Assembly (NCBI GenBank): GCA_036505875.1 | Contig: DASXSR010000324.1 | Coordinates: 1-64,000, forward strand | Reading direction: 5' to 3' | From: Onstottus_A sp036505875 | GTDB lineage: Bacteria; Acidobacteriota; Blastocatellia; UBA7656 | Length of the DNA stretch: 64,000 bases | Part shown: positions 42,092 to 51,422 of the stretch, one piece after another | Layout of the letters: each line of letters begins with the position of its first letter | Numbering within the stretch: position 1 is the first letter of the stretch | The notes under the pieces: generated by a model | Told to the model about the DNA's origin: nothing | Databases searched by the model: none | Seen by the model: only the letters and a program-made list of their open reading frames with translations | Translations under genes and position numbers: made by a program

Positions 42092-42114
42092 CGCGCTCGC
42101 CGCGGCGAAGCGCG
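42092..42114 (-). terminator. Terminator-like hairpin after the TonB receptor
   Basis: CGCGCTTCGCC and GGCGAGCGCG pair with one bulged base. It lies 12 bp past the receptor stop on the minus strand. The following sequence is only weakly T-rich. Confidence 0.35.
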
Positions 42115-42125
42115 AGAGCTCGTGC

Positions 42126-44297
42126 CTAAAACTTTAACTTGATCCCGCCGTTGAAGACTCGGCCTTCGGTGTGAGTATAGATCTCGCTGAACGTCGGGCT
42201 TTGGTGAGGCGGAAGCACCACCGGTCCGAAGCGGCTTTGACGCGTGTCGGTGATGTTCTCGGCGTTTACGAACAGACTCATCTTCCCGAAGGTCTTCTCG
42301 CCGAACAGGCCGAAGACCGAGAAAGACTTCGTCTTGACCCCGGTGCTCAAGAGCTGGCTGCTGCTGTAGTAGGCTTCCAGACCGGCTTTGAAATCCCCAT
42401 CTTTTTCAAACAGCAACGCTGAGTTTATTCGGCTTCTCGGAACGAGTGGCAATGTTTGATCTCCCGTCAGGTAGCTCGCTTTTGCGTCAGTGAAGGTGTA
42501 GCCGGCGAATAGTTTCACCAGGTCATAAACGATGCGCACGTTCGTCTCAAAGCCGGCGCTTCGGATCGGCTGGCCGGCATTCACGAAACTGAAAACGCCG
42601 CCGCCGCTCGCGTTCAATAACAGCGGGTTCTCGATTCTCGTGTAGAAGAACATCTGATTGAGCGACCAGGAGACTTTCTCGCCCATCCTTTTTCGGTAAT
42701 TCACATCGAAGGTCCCGCCACCGCTGCGCTCGGCCTTGATCGTACGATCAATCGGAAGGACGTTTCGAAAGAGCAGCATTTCGGCTTGCTCGGCGAAAAT
42801 GCTCGGCGCTTTGTAGCCAAGGCCCACACCGAAGCGGCTGGTGAGATTGTCAGTGAGCCTGTACAAGATCGACACGCGAGGCAAAGGGAAAACACCGTAA
42901 TGTCGAAGGTGATCGAGACGAAGCCCGGCTTCGAGAGATAATCTGCTGGTGAGATCGAAATTGTCCTGAGCGTATACCCCAATGGTTGTTCGTGTTTCGT
43001 TGCGCTTGATCAGACTGCTGTCTGAGGACTCCCTGAACCGGTCGTAGACAGAGTTGAAACCGAACACAAGCGCGTGATTTCCCGCGGGCTGAAAATACGA
43101 AACGTCGGTGTAAGAGTTGAACTGCCGGCCTTTGAACAAGTAATCCGGAATCTCGATCTTCCGGCTGAAAGAGGCAATGCTTTGTTTGGCGATGATCTTT
43201 TTGCCGGAGGAGAATTCACGCTCGAACTGCGCGGTGGTGATGTTTCGAAGCGACCTATCTTCCTCGAAGTATCGGTGGAAGTCATCGGCCCTACCGCGAA
43301 TGAGAAAGATGTCGCCGCCCTTTCGGTTCTGGTATGTCGTCGAATTTCCGATTATCAGGCGGGTCTTGTCGTCAAGATAAAAGAAACCTCTCGGGTTGAG
43401 ATTGAACGATTGAGTCCTTGGAAGCTCGGTGAAATCGTCAGCGTCAACATCATATTCTCTCTGATAGTTGACTGAACCGAGAAACGTGTAGCCCAGTCGC
43501 CTGAACCTCTGTGAGTCGAACAAGGAAAAGTCAGTTCCGAGCGCCGTCGTTTGATTGAAGATCATCGACGTAACGCGTTTCTGTTGCGGGTCTTTGCTGA
43601 TGAAATTGACGACTCCGGCGATCGCTCCACCGCCGTAAAATGTCGCCGAGGGCCCTTTGATGATCTCGACCTGTTTCAGGTCGAGCGGCGGAATGTCCAG
43701 GAGACTCAGGCTCCCCGAGAACCCGCCAAACGCAGGAAACCCATCTTTGAGGATTTGCGTGTATCTGCCGTCCAGCCCTTGAATGCGAATGCTCTGAGTG
43801 TTGGATGTGGCGGAAGTCTGCTGGACCTTGATTCCCGTGCTCTCGTTGAGGACCATCGAAACGTTCGACGGGCGCATGCTAATTTTCTCGTCCAGCTCTT
43901 CTTCATTAATGGCTTCGATGCGCGTCGGCACATCTTCAATCTCACGGCTGATGCGGGTAGTTGACGTGATGGTCACTTCACCAAGCTCGTTGTGGACCTT
44001 GATGAGAATTGATCGCTCACCCTGGTCGAGAAGCGGGAAAGTGAATTTCGTCTCTTTAGTTTCGTAGCCCGGTGAAAAGACTTCGATGATATGCTCGCCG
44101 TTGGGGACGTTGGTCAATTCGACTCTTCCATTGGCGTCGGTCGTTGCGGTGATTTCCGTGCCTTTGACCGAAACGGTTGCGCCCGCCACTGGTTGCTTAG
44201 TCTCCGCGTTCTTGATCGAGGCCTTGAATGTGTTTTGCGCGAAGGCGACCTGCCAGGTCAGCAGGAAGGAAAGAAGTAGGAGGATGCCGTGTCTCAT
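42126..44297 (-). CDS. TonB-dependent receptor with carboxypeptidase-regulatory domain
   Basis: 723 residues. Signal peptide (MRHGILLLLSFLLTWQVAFA), Ig-like domain at about 25-105 (ETKQPVAGATVSVKGTEI), a TonB-box-like EVTITS, then a full plug domain (DVPTRIEAINEEELDE, SIRIQGLDGRYTQILKDGFP, EIIKGPSATFYGGGAIAGVVNF) and a 22-strand-type barrel ending GGIKLKF. It is a classical ligand-gated importer of the siderophore, cobalamin or metal type and differs from the two Oar-like receptors. The small Cys-containing gene upstream is a likely partner. Confidence 0.93.
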   Translation of the reverse strand: MRHGILLLLSFLLTWQVAFAQNTFKASIKNAETKQPVAGATVSVKGTEITATTDANGRVELTNVPNGEHIIEVFSPGYETKETKFTFPLLDQGERSILIKVHNELGEVTITSTTRISREIEDVPTRIEAINEEELDEKISMRPSNVSMVLNESTGIKVQQTSATSNTQSIRIQGLDGRYTQILKDGFPAFGGFSGSLSLLDIPPLDLKQVEIIKGPSATFYGGGAIAGVVNFISKDPQQKRVTSMIFNQTTALGTDFSLFDSQRFRRLGYTFLGSVNYQREYDVDADDFTELPRTQSFNLNPRGFFYLDDKTRLIIGNSTTYQNRKGGDIFLIRGRADDFHRYFEEDRSLRNITTAQFEREFSSGKKIIAKQSIASFSRKIEIPDYLFKGRQFNSYTDVSYFQPAGNHALVFGFNSVYDRFRESSDSSLIKRNETRTTIGVYAQDNFDLTSRLSLEAGLRLDHLRHYGVFPLPRVSILYRLTDNLTSRFGVGLGYKAPSIFAEQAEMLLFRNVLPIDRTIKAERSGGGTFDVNYRKRMGEKVSWSLNQMFFYTRIENPLLLNASGGGVFSFVNAGQPIRSAGFETNVRIVYDLVKLFAGYTFTDAKASYLTGDQTLPLVPRSRINSALLFEKDGDFKAGLEAYYSSSQLLSTGVKTKSFSVFGLFGEKTFGKMSLFVNAENITDTRQSRFGPVVLPPHQSPTFSEIYTHTEGRVFNGGIKLKF

Positions 44298-44405
44298 GAT
44301 CTTAATTAACCCTTTCGAAACTTAAGCCAACAAGATCGACGCACACCTGATGAGCATTTGGCTAACGCCGAATGAAATGCGGATTAGAAGTCTAAACGCC
44401 GGCAG

Positions 44406-44768
44406 CTAAATCTGAAGTTGAGGCAGGCTCTTGAGCGGCGGGACTGCGAATGGCTGCCGTTGCTGAAGCGAGGCCAACGCGAGACTATCAATCTGAGATT
44501 GAACGGAATCATTTAGGCCGGAAACCACAACTGATGTGTGAAGGTCTAGCCCATTGCCTTCGCGTTCGCGAATTGCCGCCTTCGGAAAGGAAGTCAGCGG
44601 ACAGCCTTCGCAATCAGATCCGGCCATTCTCTCGGTTGCTGTTGAAACTCTGTCGTTACGGTGCTCTACACCTTCCCGGGTACAAATCGAAACACAGGCG
44701 ACAAAAAGCCAGAGCAAACTGACGGGCAGCAAAATCGCGATCCACTTATTGAGCGAAGCGCATTTCAT
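44406..44768 (-). CDS. Small exported Cys-containing protein next to TonB receptor
   Basis: 120 residues from ATG 44768. The N-terminus KWIAILLPVSLLWLFVACVSIC is a signal or lipoprotein-like segment, with a Cys at the end of the hydrophobic core. A DCEGCPL motif follows. The tail is Pro- and Gln-rich and ends LPQLQI. The family is unrecognised. Its position about 110 bp upstream of the TonB receptor on the same strand and its CxxC suggest a periplasmic metal or ligand helper. That role is inference from context. Confidence 0.6.
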   Translation of the reverse strand: MKCASLNKWIAILLPVSLLWLFVACVSICTREGVEHRNDRVSTATERMAGSDCEGCPLTSFPKAAIREREGNGLDLHTSVVVSGLNDSVQSQIDSLALASLQQRQPFAVPPLKSLPQLQI

Positions 44769-44836
44769 TAGCAGCGCAAAATGATACAAGACGGATTCCA
44801 ATTAGGCAATTGGCTTCCTGAATATAGGACTGCGGC

Positions 44837-45838
44837 TCAGTCAATCGCAAATGCATCGATCATCGCGCACACATCGTCTCCAAGCGGATAGAGAACCGGA
44901 CAAGTGCAACCGGTGTCGATGTATTCCTGCACTTTCGCGTGACACTCGTCAGGCGTGCCCGAGGCTGTGATGAGCTGAACGACTTCATCGGGGACCAGCT
45001 TCATAGCTTCACGAATCTGACGCTCTTCAGCAGGCCAAGTCAAGACACGACTGATCTCGTCAAGCAAGTCCGGTCTCACGCCGCTCGCTTTCATTATGTG
45101 CGGCTGCTGGCCGAGATACTGAGTGACTAACTCGCGAGCATTGTCCAACGCTCGAGAACGGTCCTTGTCCAGCGAGCAAACCACGAGTTGGGGGCGATCG
45201 ATCTGCTCGAGGGTGCGACCCGCGCGTTCGGCGCCGGCGCGAAGATGTTCCATCGCTTCGCGGTTGTAAGCGGGCGACACGAGATAGTTGAGCAAGACTC
45301 CGTCGGCTATCTCGCCTGCAAGCTCCATCATCTTCATTCCAGTCGCGCCGACGTAAATTGGAACCGCCTTGGGCGAGCGGTCGCCATGAACGATGTCGAT
45401 CTCGATGTCCTCGACCTGGACGAACTCGCCCTTGAAGGTGACCTTCTCCATCGCGAGCAACCGGCGCACGACCTCAACGGTTTCGCGCATTGCTTGAAGC
45501 GGCTTGCGACGATTGACTCCGACTTTTGACGCAAGCGGCTCCCACCACACGCCCAGTCCGCACATCGCGCGACCAGGCGCGAGATCGTCTAAGGTTGAAA
45601 ACGTGGCAGCGATCAAAGCCGCGTTGCGGGTCCAGTTGTTGATCACGCCAGAACCGATTTTGATTCGCTCGGTGGTCGCAGCATAAGCCGCCATCGGAAC
45701 GATCGCATCGCGCACGAGTCGTGATTCGGCCTGCCACACGGCTTCGAAGCCTCGCGACTCGGCGTAACGCACATAGTCTATCGCTTCACGAAGCGGATGT
45801 TTGTCCTGGAGGTAAAGTGCAACTCGGCTGTTCGTCAT
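44837..45838 (-). CDS. LLM-class (luciferase-like, F420-type) oxidoreductase
   Basis: 333 residues from ATG 45838. It is a TIM-barrel flavin/F420 monooxygenase-like protein: YVRYAESRGFEAVWQAESR, the conserved IKIGSGVINNWTRNAALIAATFSTLDDLAPGR, and GLGVWWEPLASKVGV. LLM enzymes of this branch use F420 or FMN, and the substrate is unknown. The frame is open for another 175 codons upstream, but that part overlaps the divergent VOC gene and has no family resemblance, so it is rejected. Confidence 0.88.
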   Translation of the reverse strand: MTNSRVALYLQDKHPLREAIDYVRYAESRGFEAVWQAESRLVRDAIVPMAAYAATTERIKIGSGVINNWTRNAALIAATFSTLDDLAPGRAMCGLGVWWEPLASKVGVNRRKPLQAMRETVEVVRRLLAMEKVTFKGEFVQVEDIEIDIVHGDRSPKAVPIYVGATGMKMMELAGEIADGVLLNYLVSPAYNREAMEHLRAGAERAGRTLEQIDRPQLVVCSLDKDRSRALDNARELVTQYLGQQPHIMKASGVRPDLLDEISRVLTWPAEERQIREAMKLVPDEVVQLITASGTPDECHAKVQEYIDTGCTCPVLYPLGDDVCAMIDAFAID

Positions 45839-46027
45839 ATTCCTACGGGTCCTTTTAGCGAAATTGCTTGGGACATTATACAATTGTGCGGTCGCGAGCA
45901 AGTGGAACAGATCCCAGCGTATTTTGAGTGTTGAACATGCAACCACTACGTGGTTGTAAAACGAGGTTGTCCTGTTTTCGACGTTGCACGACACACCGAA
46001 GTGTCGGGCACGTTGGAAGGAGTCAAT

Positions 46028-46405
46028 ATGCTGCCAATACGAGGAGTTTACGAAGTCGCGATTCGCGTCAAAGACCTGACGAAAGCCGAGCCTTTTTATC
46101 GCGAAGTGCTTGGTCTGGAAGTCGGCATTCGAGATGAAAAGCGGAACTGGCTGTTCTTGCGAGCGGGCGGCGATGGGGGAATCGTTGTGCTTCAAGAAGA
46201 TAAAGGGGAATGGCCGTTGCAGCATTTCGCGTTCACGATTGATGAATCTGATATTGAACAGGCGGCATCGGCTCTTCGAGAACAAGGTGTCGAAGTGGAA
46301 GGGCCGATTTTTCACGGTTGGATGCCCGCAACTTCGCTTTACTTCAAAGATCCGGATGGCCACGCGCTTGAGTTGTGCGCCAATGCAAAGCGAGCAAGGC
46401 AGTGA
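46028..46405 (+). CDS. VOC (glyoxalase/bleomycin-resistance) family protein
   Basis: 125 residues from ATG 46028 with GGAAGGAG upstream. The fold is clear: VYEVAIRVKDLTKAEPFYREVLGLEVG, LQHFAFTIDESDIEQAASALREQGV, LYFKDPDGHALELCA. Of the usual metal ligands, the His in HFAF and the Glu in ALEL are present, while the first strand has Glu-Val-Ala instead of His. It could be a dioxygenase, isomerase or binding protein. Its stop overlaps the start of the amidohydrolase (GTGA). Confidence 0.88.
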   Translation: MLPIRGVYEVAIRVKDLTKAEPFYREVLGLEVGIRDEKRNWLFLRAGGDGGIVVLQEDKGEWPLQHFAFTIDESDIEQAASALREQGVEVEGPIFHGWMPATSLYFKDPDGHALELCANAKRARQ

Positions 46406-48042
46406 TTAAGACACCAGACCTAATACTCAGGCGAGGCGAGATCATAGACGGCACGGGCTGCCCTGCATTCATCGGCGACGTTGCGATCCGTCACAACTGG
46501 ATTCTCGCGGTCGACGACGCGCCGGGATCGCTTCACTGCGCTGTGCAAGAGCTCGATTGCAAAGACTTGGTTATCGCACCGGGCTTCATCGACACTCACA
46601 GCCACTCAGACCTTCGCGTGTTAACCGAGCCCGAGCTACCGATGAAGGTCCGCCAGGGCATCACCCTTGAAGTATTCGGACAGGACGGCATCTCTGTCGC
46701 TCCCATTCGCAGGGCTGACCGCCCGCAGATGGAGCGAACGCTCGCCGGTCTGCTTGGCAAGCTTGATCGCGAATGGGACTGGGAGTCGGTGGGTGAGTAC
46801 CTTGCGGCGATTGACCGAGCGAGGCCGTCGCTTGATTGCAGCTATTTGATCCCGCACGGAGCAGTTCGGTTGAGCGCGATGGGAATGGAAGATCGGCAGG
46901 CGACGCCTCAGGAAATCACGGCGATGCAGGAGCTGATTCGCCAATCGATGCGCGAGGGCGCGCTCGGAATGTCGACCGGTTTGATCTATCCGCCTTGTTG
47001 TTTTGCAGACACATCGGAGTTGATCGAGCTGTGCAAAGCCGTCGCCGAATTTGACGGCGTTTTCGTCGCGCACATGCGCAGCGAGAGCGATTACCTCGAA
47101 GACGCCGTCGCTGAGATGATTGAGATTGGAAAGCGCTCAGGTGTGCGTGTGCACATCTCCCACTTCAAAGTCGCCGGGCGCGAGAATTGGCCGATCATCG
47201 ACGGCGTGCTGGAGATGGTCCGCATCGCCCGGGCCGAAGGCTTGCGACTGACGGCGGATCAATATCCCTACATAGCGGGGTCGACCATGCTCGGCGCGAT
47301 CTTGCCTCCGTGGGCGCACGCGGGAGGAGTCGAAGAAACTCTCGCGCGGCTTGCCGGCGCAGAGGAGCGCGAGCGAATGCGCGACGCTATGCTCTCGCGC
47401 GAGCGGTCGGAGTGGGACAACTTTTGGAAGTGGTCGGGCCCGGAAGGGATCATCGTGTCGGACATTCCTTCGGGGCGTCATCCAGAATTCGTTGGCAAGA
47501 ATCTGGCTGAAGCGGGGGCGCTCTCAAACAAATCTGACAGCCGAGTCAGCGAAGAAGCCGCCGCCGATTTCGCATTTGATCTCTTAGCCGAAGAGCGCAT
47601 GGGCGTCGGGATGATTTCATTCAGCCAATCCGAAGAAGTCGTCCAAAAGATCATGCGCGAGCCTTACGTGAACGTTTGCACCGATGGTCTGCTTGGAGGC
47701 AAGCCTCACCCTCGGGCGTACGGAACCTACCCGCGAATACTTGGGCGCTACGTGCGGGAGTTGAATGTATTGAAGCTCGAAGAAGCCGTGCGCAAGATGA
47801 GCGGGCTTGCGGCGGAGACTTTCAGCCTTAAGCACTACGGCTGCATCGAAGAGGGCTGGCAGGCAAACCTGGTGGTGTTCGATCCTCAACGAGTGATTGA
47901 TCGCGCGACCTTCGAAGATTCAAAGCAATATCCGGAGGGAATCGAGCACGTGATTGTTGAGGGCCAGCCGGTGGTTCGGCATCGAGAAAATTACAATTCA
48001 GGAAGCGGTACTGCAATTAAGTTGGAGCCCCGCACGTTGTAG
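46402..48042 (+). CDS. N-acyl-D-amino-acid deacylase-family amidohydrolase
   Basis: 546 residues from the GTG that overlaps the VOC stop. The amidohydrolase layout is ILRRGEIIDGTGCPAFIGDVAI, metal-binding APGFIDTHSHSD, SYLIPHGAVR, HMRSESDYLEDAVAEM, VHISHFKVAG and CTDG. This order is that of D-aminoacylases. The Cys that ligates the tight metal in D-aminoacylase (NCG) is replaced here by GQDG, so chemistry or metal use may differ. Coupled to the VOC gene and divergent from the LLM oxidoreductase, it may belong to one catabolic route. Confidence 0.88.
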   Translation: MIKTPDLILRRGEIIDGTGCPAFIGDVAIRHNWILAVDDAPGSLHCAVQELDCKDLVIAPGFIDTHSHSDLRVLTEPELPMKVRQGITLEVFGQDGISVAPIRRADRPQMERTLAGLLGKLDREWDWESVGEYLAAIDRARPSLDCSYLIPHGAVRLSAMGMEDRQATPQEITAMQELIRQSMREGALGMSTGLIYPPCCFADTSELIELCKAVAEFDGVFVAHMRSESDYLEDAVAEMIEIGKRSGVRVHISHFKVAGRENWPIIDGVLEMVRIARAEGLRLTADQYPYIAGSTMLGAILPPWAHAGGVEETLARLAGAEERERMRDAMLSRERSEWDNFWKWSGPEGIIVSDIPSGRHPEFVGKNLAEAGALSNKSDSRVSEEAAADFAFDLLAEERMGVGMISFSQSEEVVQKIMREPYVNVCTDGLLGGKPHPRAYGTYPRILGRYVRELNVLKLEEAVRKMSGLAAETFSLKHYGCIEEGWQANLVVFDPQRVIDRATFEDSKQYPEGIEHVIVEGQPVVRHRENYNSGSGTAIKLEPRTL

Positions 48043-48089
48043 CGAGGTTCTCATAATCACGGATAGTTAGTAGTTCCTAAAAATCCCGT

Positions 48090-48380
48090 TCACCTGCTGA
48101 CAACGGTTCTGGTCTCGCGCGTTGCTTCCCAACCGGACTCGTCATCCGAGTATCTTGACAGAAGCTCACCCAGAACTTTCTCACCATGAATCTTGCCGCT
48201 ACTGAAGAATTTTTCTATTTCAACCGAGCCGTCGCGGAAAAACTCGATTTCCCAGCGCTCTCCCGGCGCGGCGGCGATGACCATGACTGCATCAGGGCGA
48301 TTATGGGCGAGTGTGTAGTTGATTCCCCTTTGTTCCAAATCCCCCAAGAACGTGTCTAGTTTGTCAAATGCAGCGCTCAT
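48090..48380 (-). CDS. Small conserved-looking hypothetical protein
   Basis: 96 residues with no signal peptide. A compact alpha-beta pattern is visible: LDTFLGDLEQRGINYTLAHNRPDAVMV, then GERWEIEFFRDGSVEIEKF and a charged C-terminus. No motif was recognised. The frame has good coding character, and AGAGG precedes the ATG. It follows the methyltransferase gene on the same strand by 55 bp. Confidence 0.6.
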   Translation of the reverse strand: MSAAFDKLDTFLGDLEQRGINYTLAHNRPDAVMVIAAAPGERWEIEFFRDGSVEIEKFFSSGKIHGEKVLGELLSRYSDDESGWEATRETRTVVSR

Positions 48381-48435
48381 CTGTCGAACCTCTTATCGGT
48401 TAGTAGCTTCCGAACAATTTTAAAGCCGGGTGCGT

Positions 48436-49179
48436 TTATCGACTCCTCGCTCGCTTTACTTTCCGACCAACGAAAGCGATACATCCCTCCGGCAATACTT
48501 GCTCTCCATACGCGTGAAGCGTTCGCACCTGAAAACCTGACTCGCGTAACTCCCTCGCCACCTCACCGCGATTGTAAAGCTGAAGCTGATGAAGCTCCTC
48601 GTCTCGCCGATAGAGGTTTCCGATCTTACGAAAAGTTATGATCCGACGAGTCAGCCTGTTGGCAGCCTCGTCTTCTTCCACTTCGACAATAACCGCCCAG
48701 TCAAGTCCTGCTCGATGCTTCTGGCGCGGGCCTTTCCCACGTCCAGGCTCGGCAATGTCGAATACAAACACACCGCCTGGTTTCAGAGCCGAATAAACGC
48801 GACGAAAGAGGTTACGAAGCTGATCGATGCTATTGATCTCGTCGAACAGGTAGTTCAGGCACTCGCCGAGCGACGTGACTGCATCGCAGACAGGAACTTC
48901 AACCTTGAGCAAAGATCCTACTCGGAACTCTGCTTTTGGCGCACGCTTGCGAGCGATCTCAATCATTGCCGGAGAAAGATCAATTCCGAGGACGTCGTAG
49001 CCGGCGCGCGAGAGCTCGCTTGCCCAGATTCCACTCCCGCAGCCCAGATCAACCACCAGACCGCTTGCTATGCCGGAGTTGTGAAGAATCTGGAGCAGGC
49101 CCGGCGCAGAGTTCTTGGCGAAGTCGCCAAATCCAACATCGTGAATGTAGGCGAGATCGCTGCTGTACGCTTCAACCAT
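48436..49179 (-). CDS. Class I SAM-dependent methyltransferase
   Basis: 247 residues. Motif I is VVDLGCGSGIWASELSRAGYDVLGIDLS, followed by MIEIARKRAPKAEFRVGSLL, VTSLGECLNYLF and KPGGVFVFDIAEPG. The N-terminal AYSSDLAYIHDVGFGDFA is typical of a small-molecule methyltransferase branch. The substrate is unknown. It stands divergent to the HtrA-like gene across a 400-bp gap. Confidence 0.9.
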   Translation of the reverse strand: MVEAYSSDLAYIHDVGFGDFAKNSAPGLLQILHNSGIASGLVVDLGCGSGIWASELSRAGYDVLGIDLSPAMIEIARKRAPKAEFRVGSLLKVEVPVCDAVTSLGECLNYLFDEINSIDQLRNLFRRVYSALKPGGVFVFDIAEPGRGKGPRQKHRAGLDWAVIVEVEEDEAANRLTRRIITFRKIGNLYRRDEELHQLQLYNRGEVARELRESGFQVRTLHAYGEQVLPEGCIAFVGRKVKRARSR

Positions 49180-49585
49180 TCTTTCAAAGTTGCATCGTTG
49201 GTGGTGGTCAGACCGGCTGCCTACTGAACGTCAACACTGCCTTCACGAAGTATTCTGTCAGGCGGCGGTGTTCGCTGACTTCACACTTGCGCGAGACGAC
49301 GATGCAGACCGAGTACTGCGCAACACATCATGGTGCAGCGAATACTAGCGCTGGCGAAAGTCGTCTTGCAACCGAATGGATTCGCGAAAGACCCGCGATC
49401 AAAGCGCAAGCGTGTTGCGACGCGCTGCAAACTTACGGTTTTCGCAACTGGACTAGTCTCGCCGGTGCTGCGATGAAAAATGATCAGGCCCAAATGGAAA
49501 ACAGAAATCCTCTCTGATATACTCAACTCGATTTGAACGCAAAACCCCGTTTCGACCGTAGCCATGCGTCTGTGAAGGAGTTGCC
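49180..49585. other. Divergent intergenic region, methyltransferase/HtrA
   Basis: About 405 bp. The right end holds the promoter at 49515-49523 and the AAGGAG ribosome site for the protease. Open frames crossing the stretch have no ribosome site and no recognisable protein. No repeat was seen. Confidence 0.5.
49515..49523 (+). promoter_or_regulatory. Extended -10 promoter of the HtrA-like gene
   Basis: TGATATACT is an extended -10 element (TG-n-TATACT). A weak -35 (TGGAAA) lies 17 bp upstream. The start would be near 49530, with a leader of about 55 nt. Confidence 0.5.
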
Positions 49586-51100
49586 ATGTACGAAAGAAGC
49601 GAACCCGCCGCACGCCAGCCTGAAAGTTATCCAACGTCACGACCTATCCGATTGATTATCACACTGATCGCAATCACTTGTCTTTCAATCGGTATCGCCG
49701 TAGGTGCAATGGTCCAGGAGATCGCGCGTGCCCGATCGGAAGACAACCGATTGACGATCAGCAGCACGGTTGCGACGCCTGACGCGTTGTCGGCGACCTT
49801 CGCGCGCGTGTCGCGAGACGTCGAACCTTGCGTCGCCCACATAAAAGTATTCGAGAGTGAAGTGTACGCCCGCGAAGGCGCAGGTTCGGGCGTAATCGTT
49901 AACTCGGCTGGTTTCATCTTGACTAACGCGCATGTCGTCAGGCGCGCTAATAAGATCAGGGTCAAACTGTCAGACGGGACCGAAACCGACGCGAAGGTAA
50001 TCGGCGTCGACACCCAGACAGACTTAGCTGTGATTAAGATCGCAGTCAGTAAACCGCTCCCAGTCGCGAGAATGGGCGATTCGGACAAGCTCAGCGTCGG
50101 CGATTGGGTGCTCGCCATTGGTTCGCCTTTCGGGCTCGAGCAAACTGTGACTGCTGGAATCATCAGCGCCAAAGATCGCGTGACCGGCAATGATGCGACG
50201 CCGTTCCAGCAATTTCTTCAGACGGACGCCGCCATCAACCCCGGTAACTCCGGAGGTCCGCTGGTTAGCCTAGCTGGCGAAGTGATAGGCATTAACACAC
50301 AGATCGCGACCAACACCGGAGCTTACAACGGAATCGGGTTCGCGCTTCCGTCTTCGACTGCCGTGGAGATTTACAATCAGCTCGCGACCGATGGTCGAGT
50401 GCGTCGCGGGTTCCTGGGCATCGCTCCGCAAGAAATAACACCGCAGATCACCCGTTTGAATAACATCCCGAGCGGCCAGGGCGTCGTTGTGAAAGACCTA
50501 ACGAGTGAAACGAGCCCGGCTGCACGAGCGGGCTTGCAAAGCGGCGACGTGATCACAACAGTCAACGGACAAAAAGTGGCGACCACGCGTGAGCTCATAC
50601 GGCGGATCGCTGCCCTTCCGGTTGGCAGTGTGGCCGACATTGAATACGTGAGGGCAGGCCAGCGGCACATCGCGAAGGTGAAGCTCGAAGAGAGAAACGA
50701 TTCGACAGAGGACCCGCTGAACGTTCGCCCGATACCGTTGCCTCGGAGTCCGCGACGAGCGCCGGAGAATGATGACGGAACGCAGCGCAAGAGCAAATCA
50801 ATTTCAGGTCTTGGGGCCAATGTGAAAACGCTGACGCCGGAACTCGCTCGAACTCAGGGGCTGGAAGGCGCGCGAGGCGCGTTCGTTTTCAGCGTAGAGC
50901 CCGGAAGCCTCGCCGACGAAAACAATCTCACGGCGGATGATCTCATCGTCGAGGCTAACAACAGACCGATCGCCAGCCAGGAAGATTTTTTGCGCTTCAC
51001 CCAAGAGCTCAACAGCGGCAACGATGTGGTCTTAAAGGTGTTGCGAAAGGAGCGCGGTCCGCTGCGACGCGCGTGGATCATTTCGTTCACGATGCCGTAA
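49586..51100 (+). CDS. HtrA/DegP-type serine protease with two PDZ domains
   Basis: 504 residues. A membrane anchor (LIITLIAITCLSIGIAVGA, 23-41) leads to the S1C protease domain with triad His116 (TNAHVV), Asp146 (QTDLAV) and Ser222 (GNSGGPL). PDZ1 lies at about 275-370 (RRGFLGIAPQEI, ARAGLQSGDVI). A basic Pro/Arg-rich linker follows, and PDZ2 lies at about 410-500. It degrades or refolds damaged periplasmic proteins. AAGGAG precedes the ATG. The stop is followed at once by a family A heptamer palindrome. Confidence 0.95.
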   Translation: MYERSEPAARQPESYPTSRPIRLIITLIAITCLSIGIAVGAMVQEIARARSEDNRLTISSTVATPDALSATFARVSRDVEPCVAHIKVFESEVYAREGAGSGVIVNSAGFILTNAHVVRRANKIRVKLSDGTETDAKVIGVDTQTDLAVIKIAVSKPLPVARMGDSDKLSVGDWVLAIGSPFGLEQTVTAGIISAKDRVTGNDATPFQQFLQTDAAINPGNSGGPLVSLAGEVIGINTQIATNTGAYNGIGFALPSSTAVEIYNQLATDGRVRRGFLGIAPQEITPQITRLNNIPSGQGVVVKDLTSETSPAARAGLQSGDVITTVNGQKVATTRELIRRIAALPVGSVADIEYVRAGQRHIAKVKLEERNDSTEDPLNVRPIPLPRSPRRAPENDDGTQRKSKSISGLGANVKTLTPELARTQGLEGARGAFVFSVEPGSLADENNLTADDLIVEANNRPIASQEDFLRFTQELNSGNDVVLKVLRKERGPLRRAWIISFTMP

Positions 51101-51102
51101 GA

Positions 51103-51171
51103 GTGATGCGCGATCCGTAGTTCGTGAAGCAGTTCTTCGTTCGCGAATCACGCATCACGATTCACGCATCA
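51103..51171. repeat. Heptamer-periodic palindrome, family A, HtrA/carD junction
   Basis: The left arm is GTGATGC, GCGATCC, GTAGTTC, GTGAAGC. The right arm on the minus strand is GTGAATC, GTGATGC, GTGATTC. It begins 2 bp after the protease stop codon. The left arm has drifted more than the right. Confidence 0.85.
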
Positions 51172-51189
51172 TTCTTTTACGAACTTCGC

Positions 51190-51219
51190 TTGACCCTCTC
51201 GGATCGACTGCTGTAAACT
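51190..51219 (+). promoter_or_regulatory. Candidate promoter of carD
   Basis: TTGACC, 18 bp, TAAACT. The start would be near 51226, giving a leader of almost 200 nt to the GTG at 51423. Confidence 0.45.
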
Positions 51220-51422
51220 CCGAGTGGTTAGATCAGTAAAATGGGTGGGTCAAGATCGATTCAAAGATCGATCTTGCTCCAAAGGTTCAGGCAACTCCTC
51301 CGACGAGTTCAGTTCGCGGCTCGTTGTCAATAACAGAGTATTGATTATGTCAATGGGTAGTTCACCCCTGGAGCCCTCACTTCGAGGCGTATTTCCGTTC
51401 CAATGGTTACAAGGAGGTATCT

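Noticed and set aside
45839..46363. N-terminal extension of the LLM oxidoreductase frame
   Set aside because: It overlaps the well-supported divergent VOC gene, and family homology starts at the ATG 45838.
49281..49640. 119-codon minus-strand frame between the methyltransferase and HtrA genes
   Set aside because: It overlaps the HtrA promoter and start, has no ribosome site and no recognisable domain.
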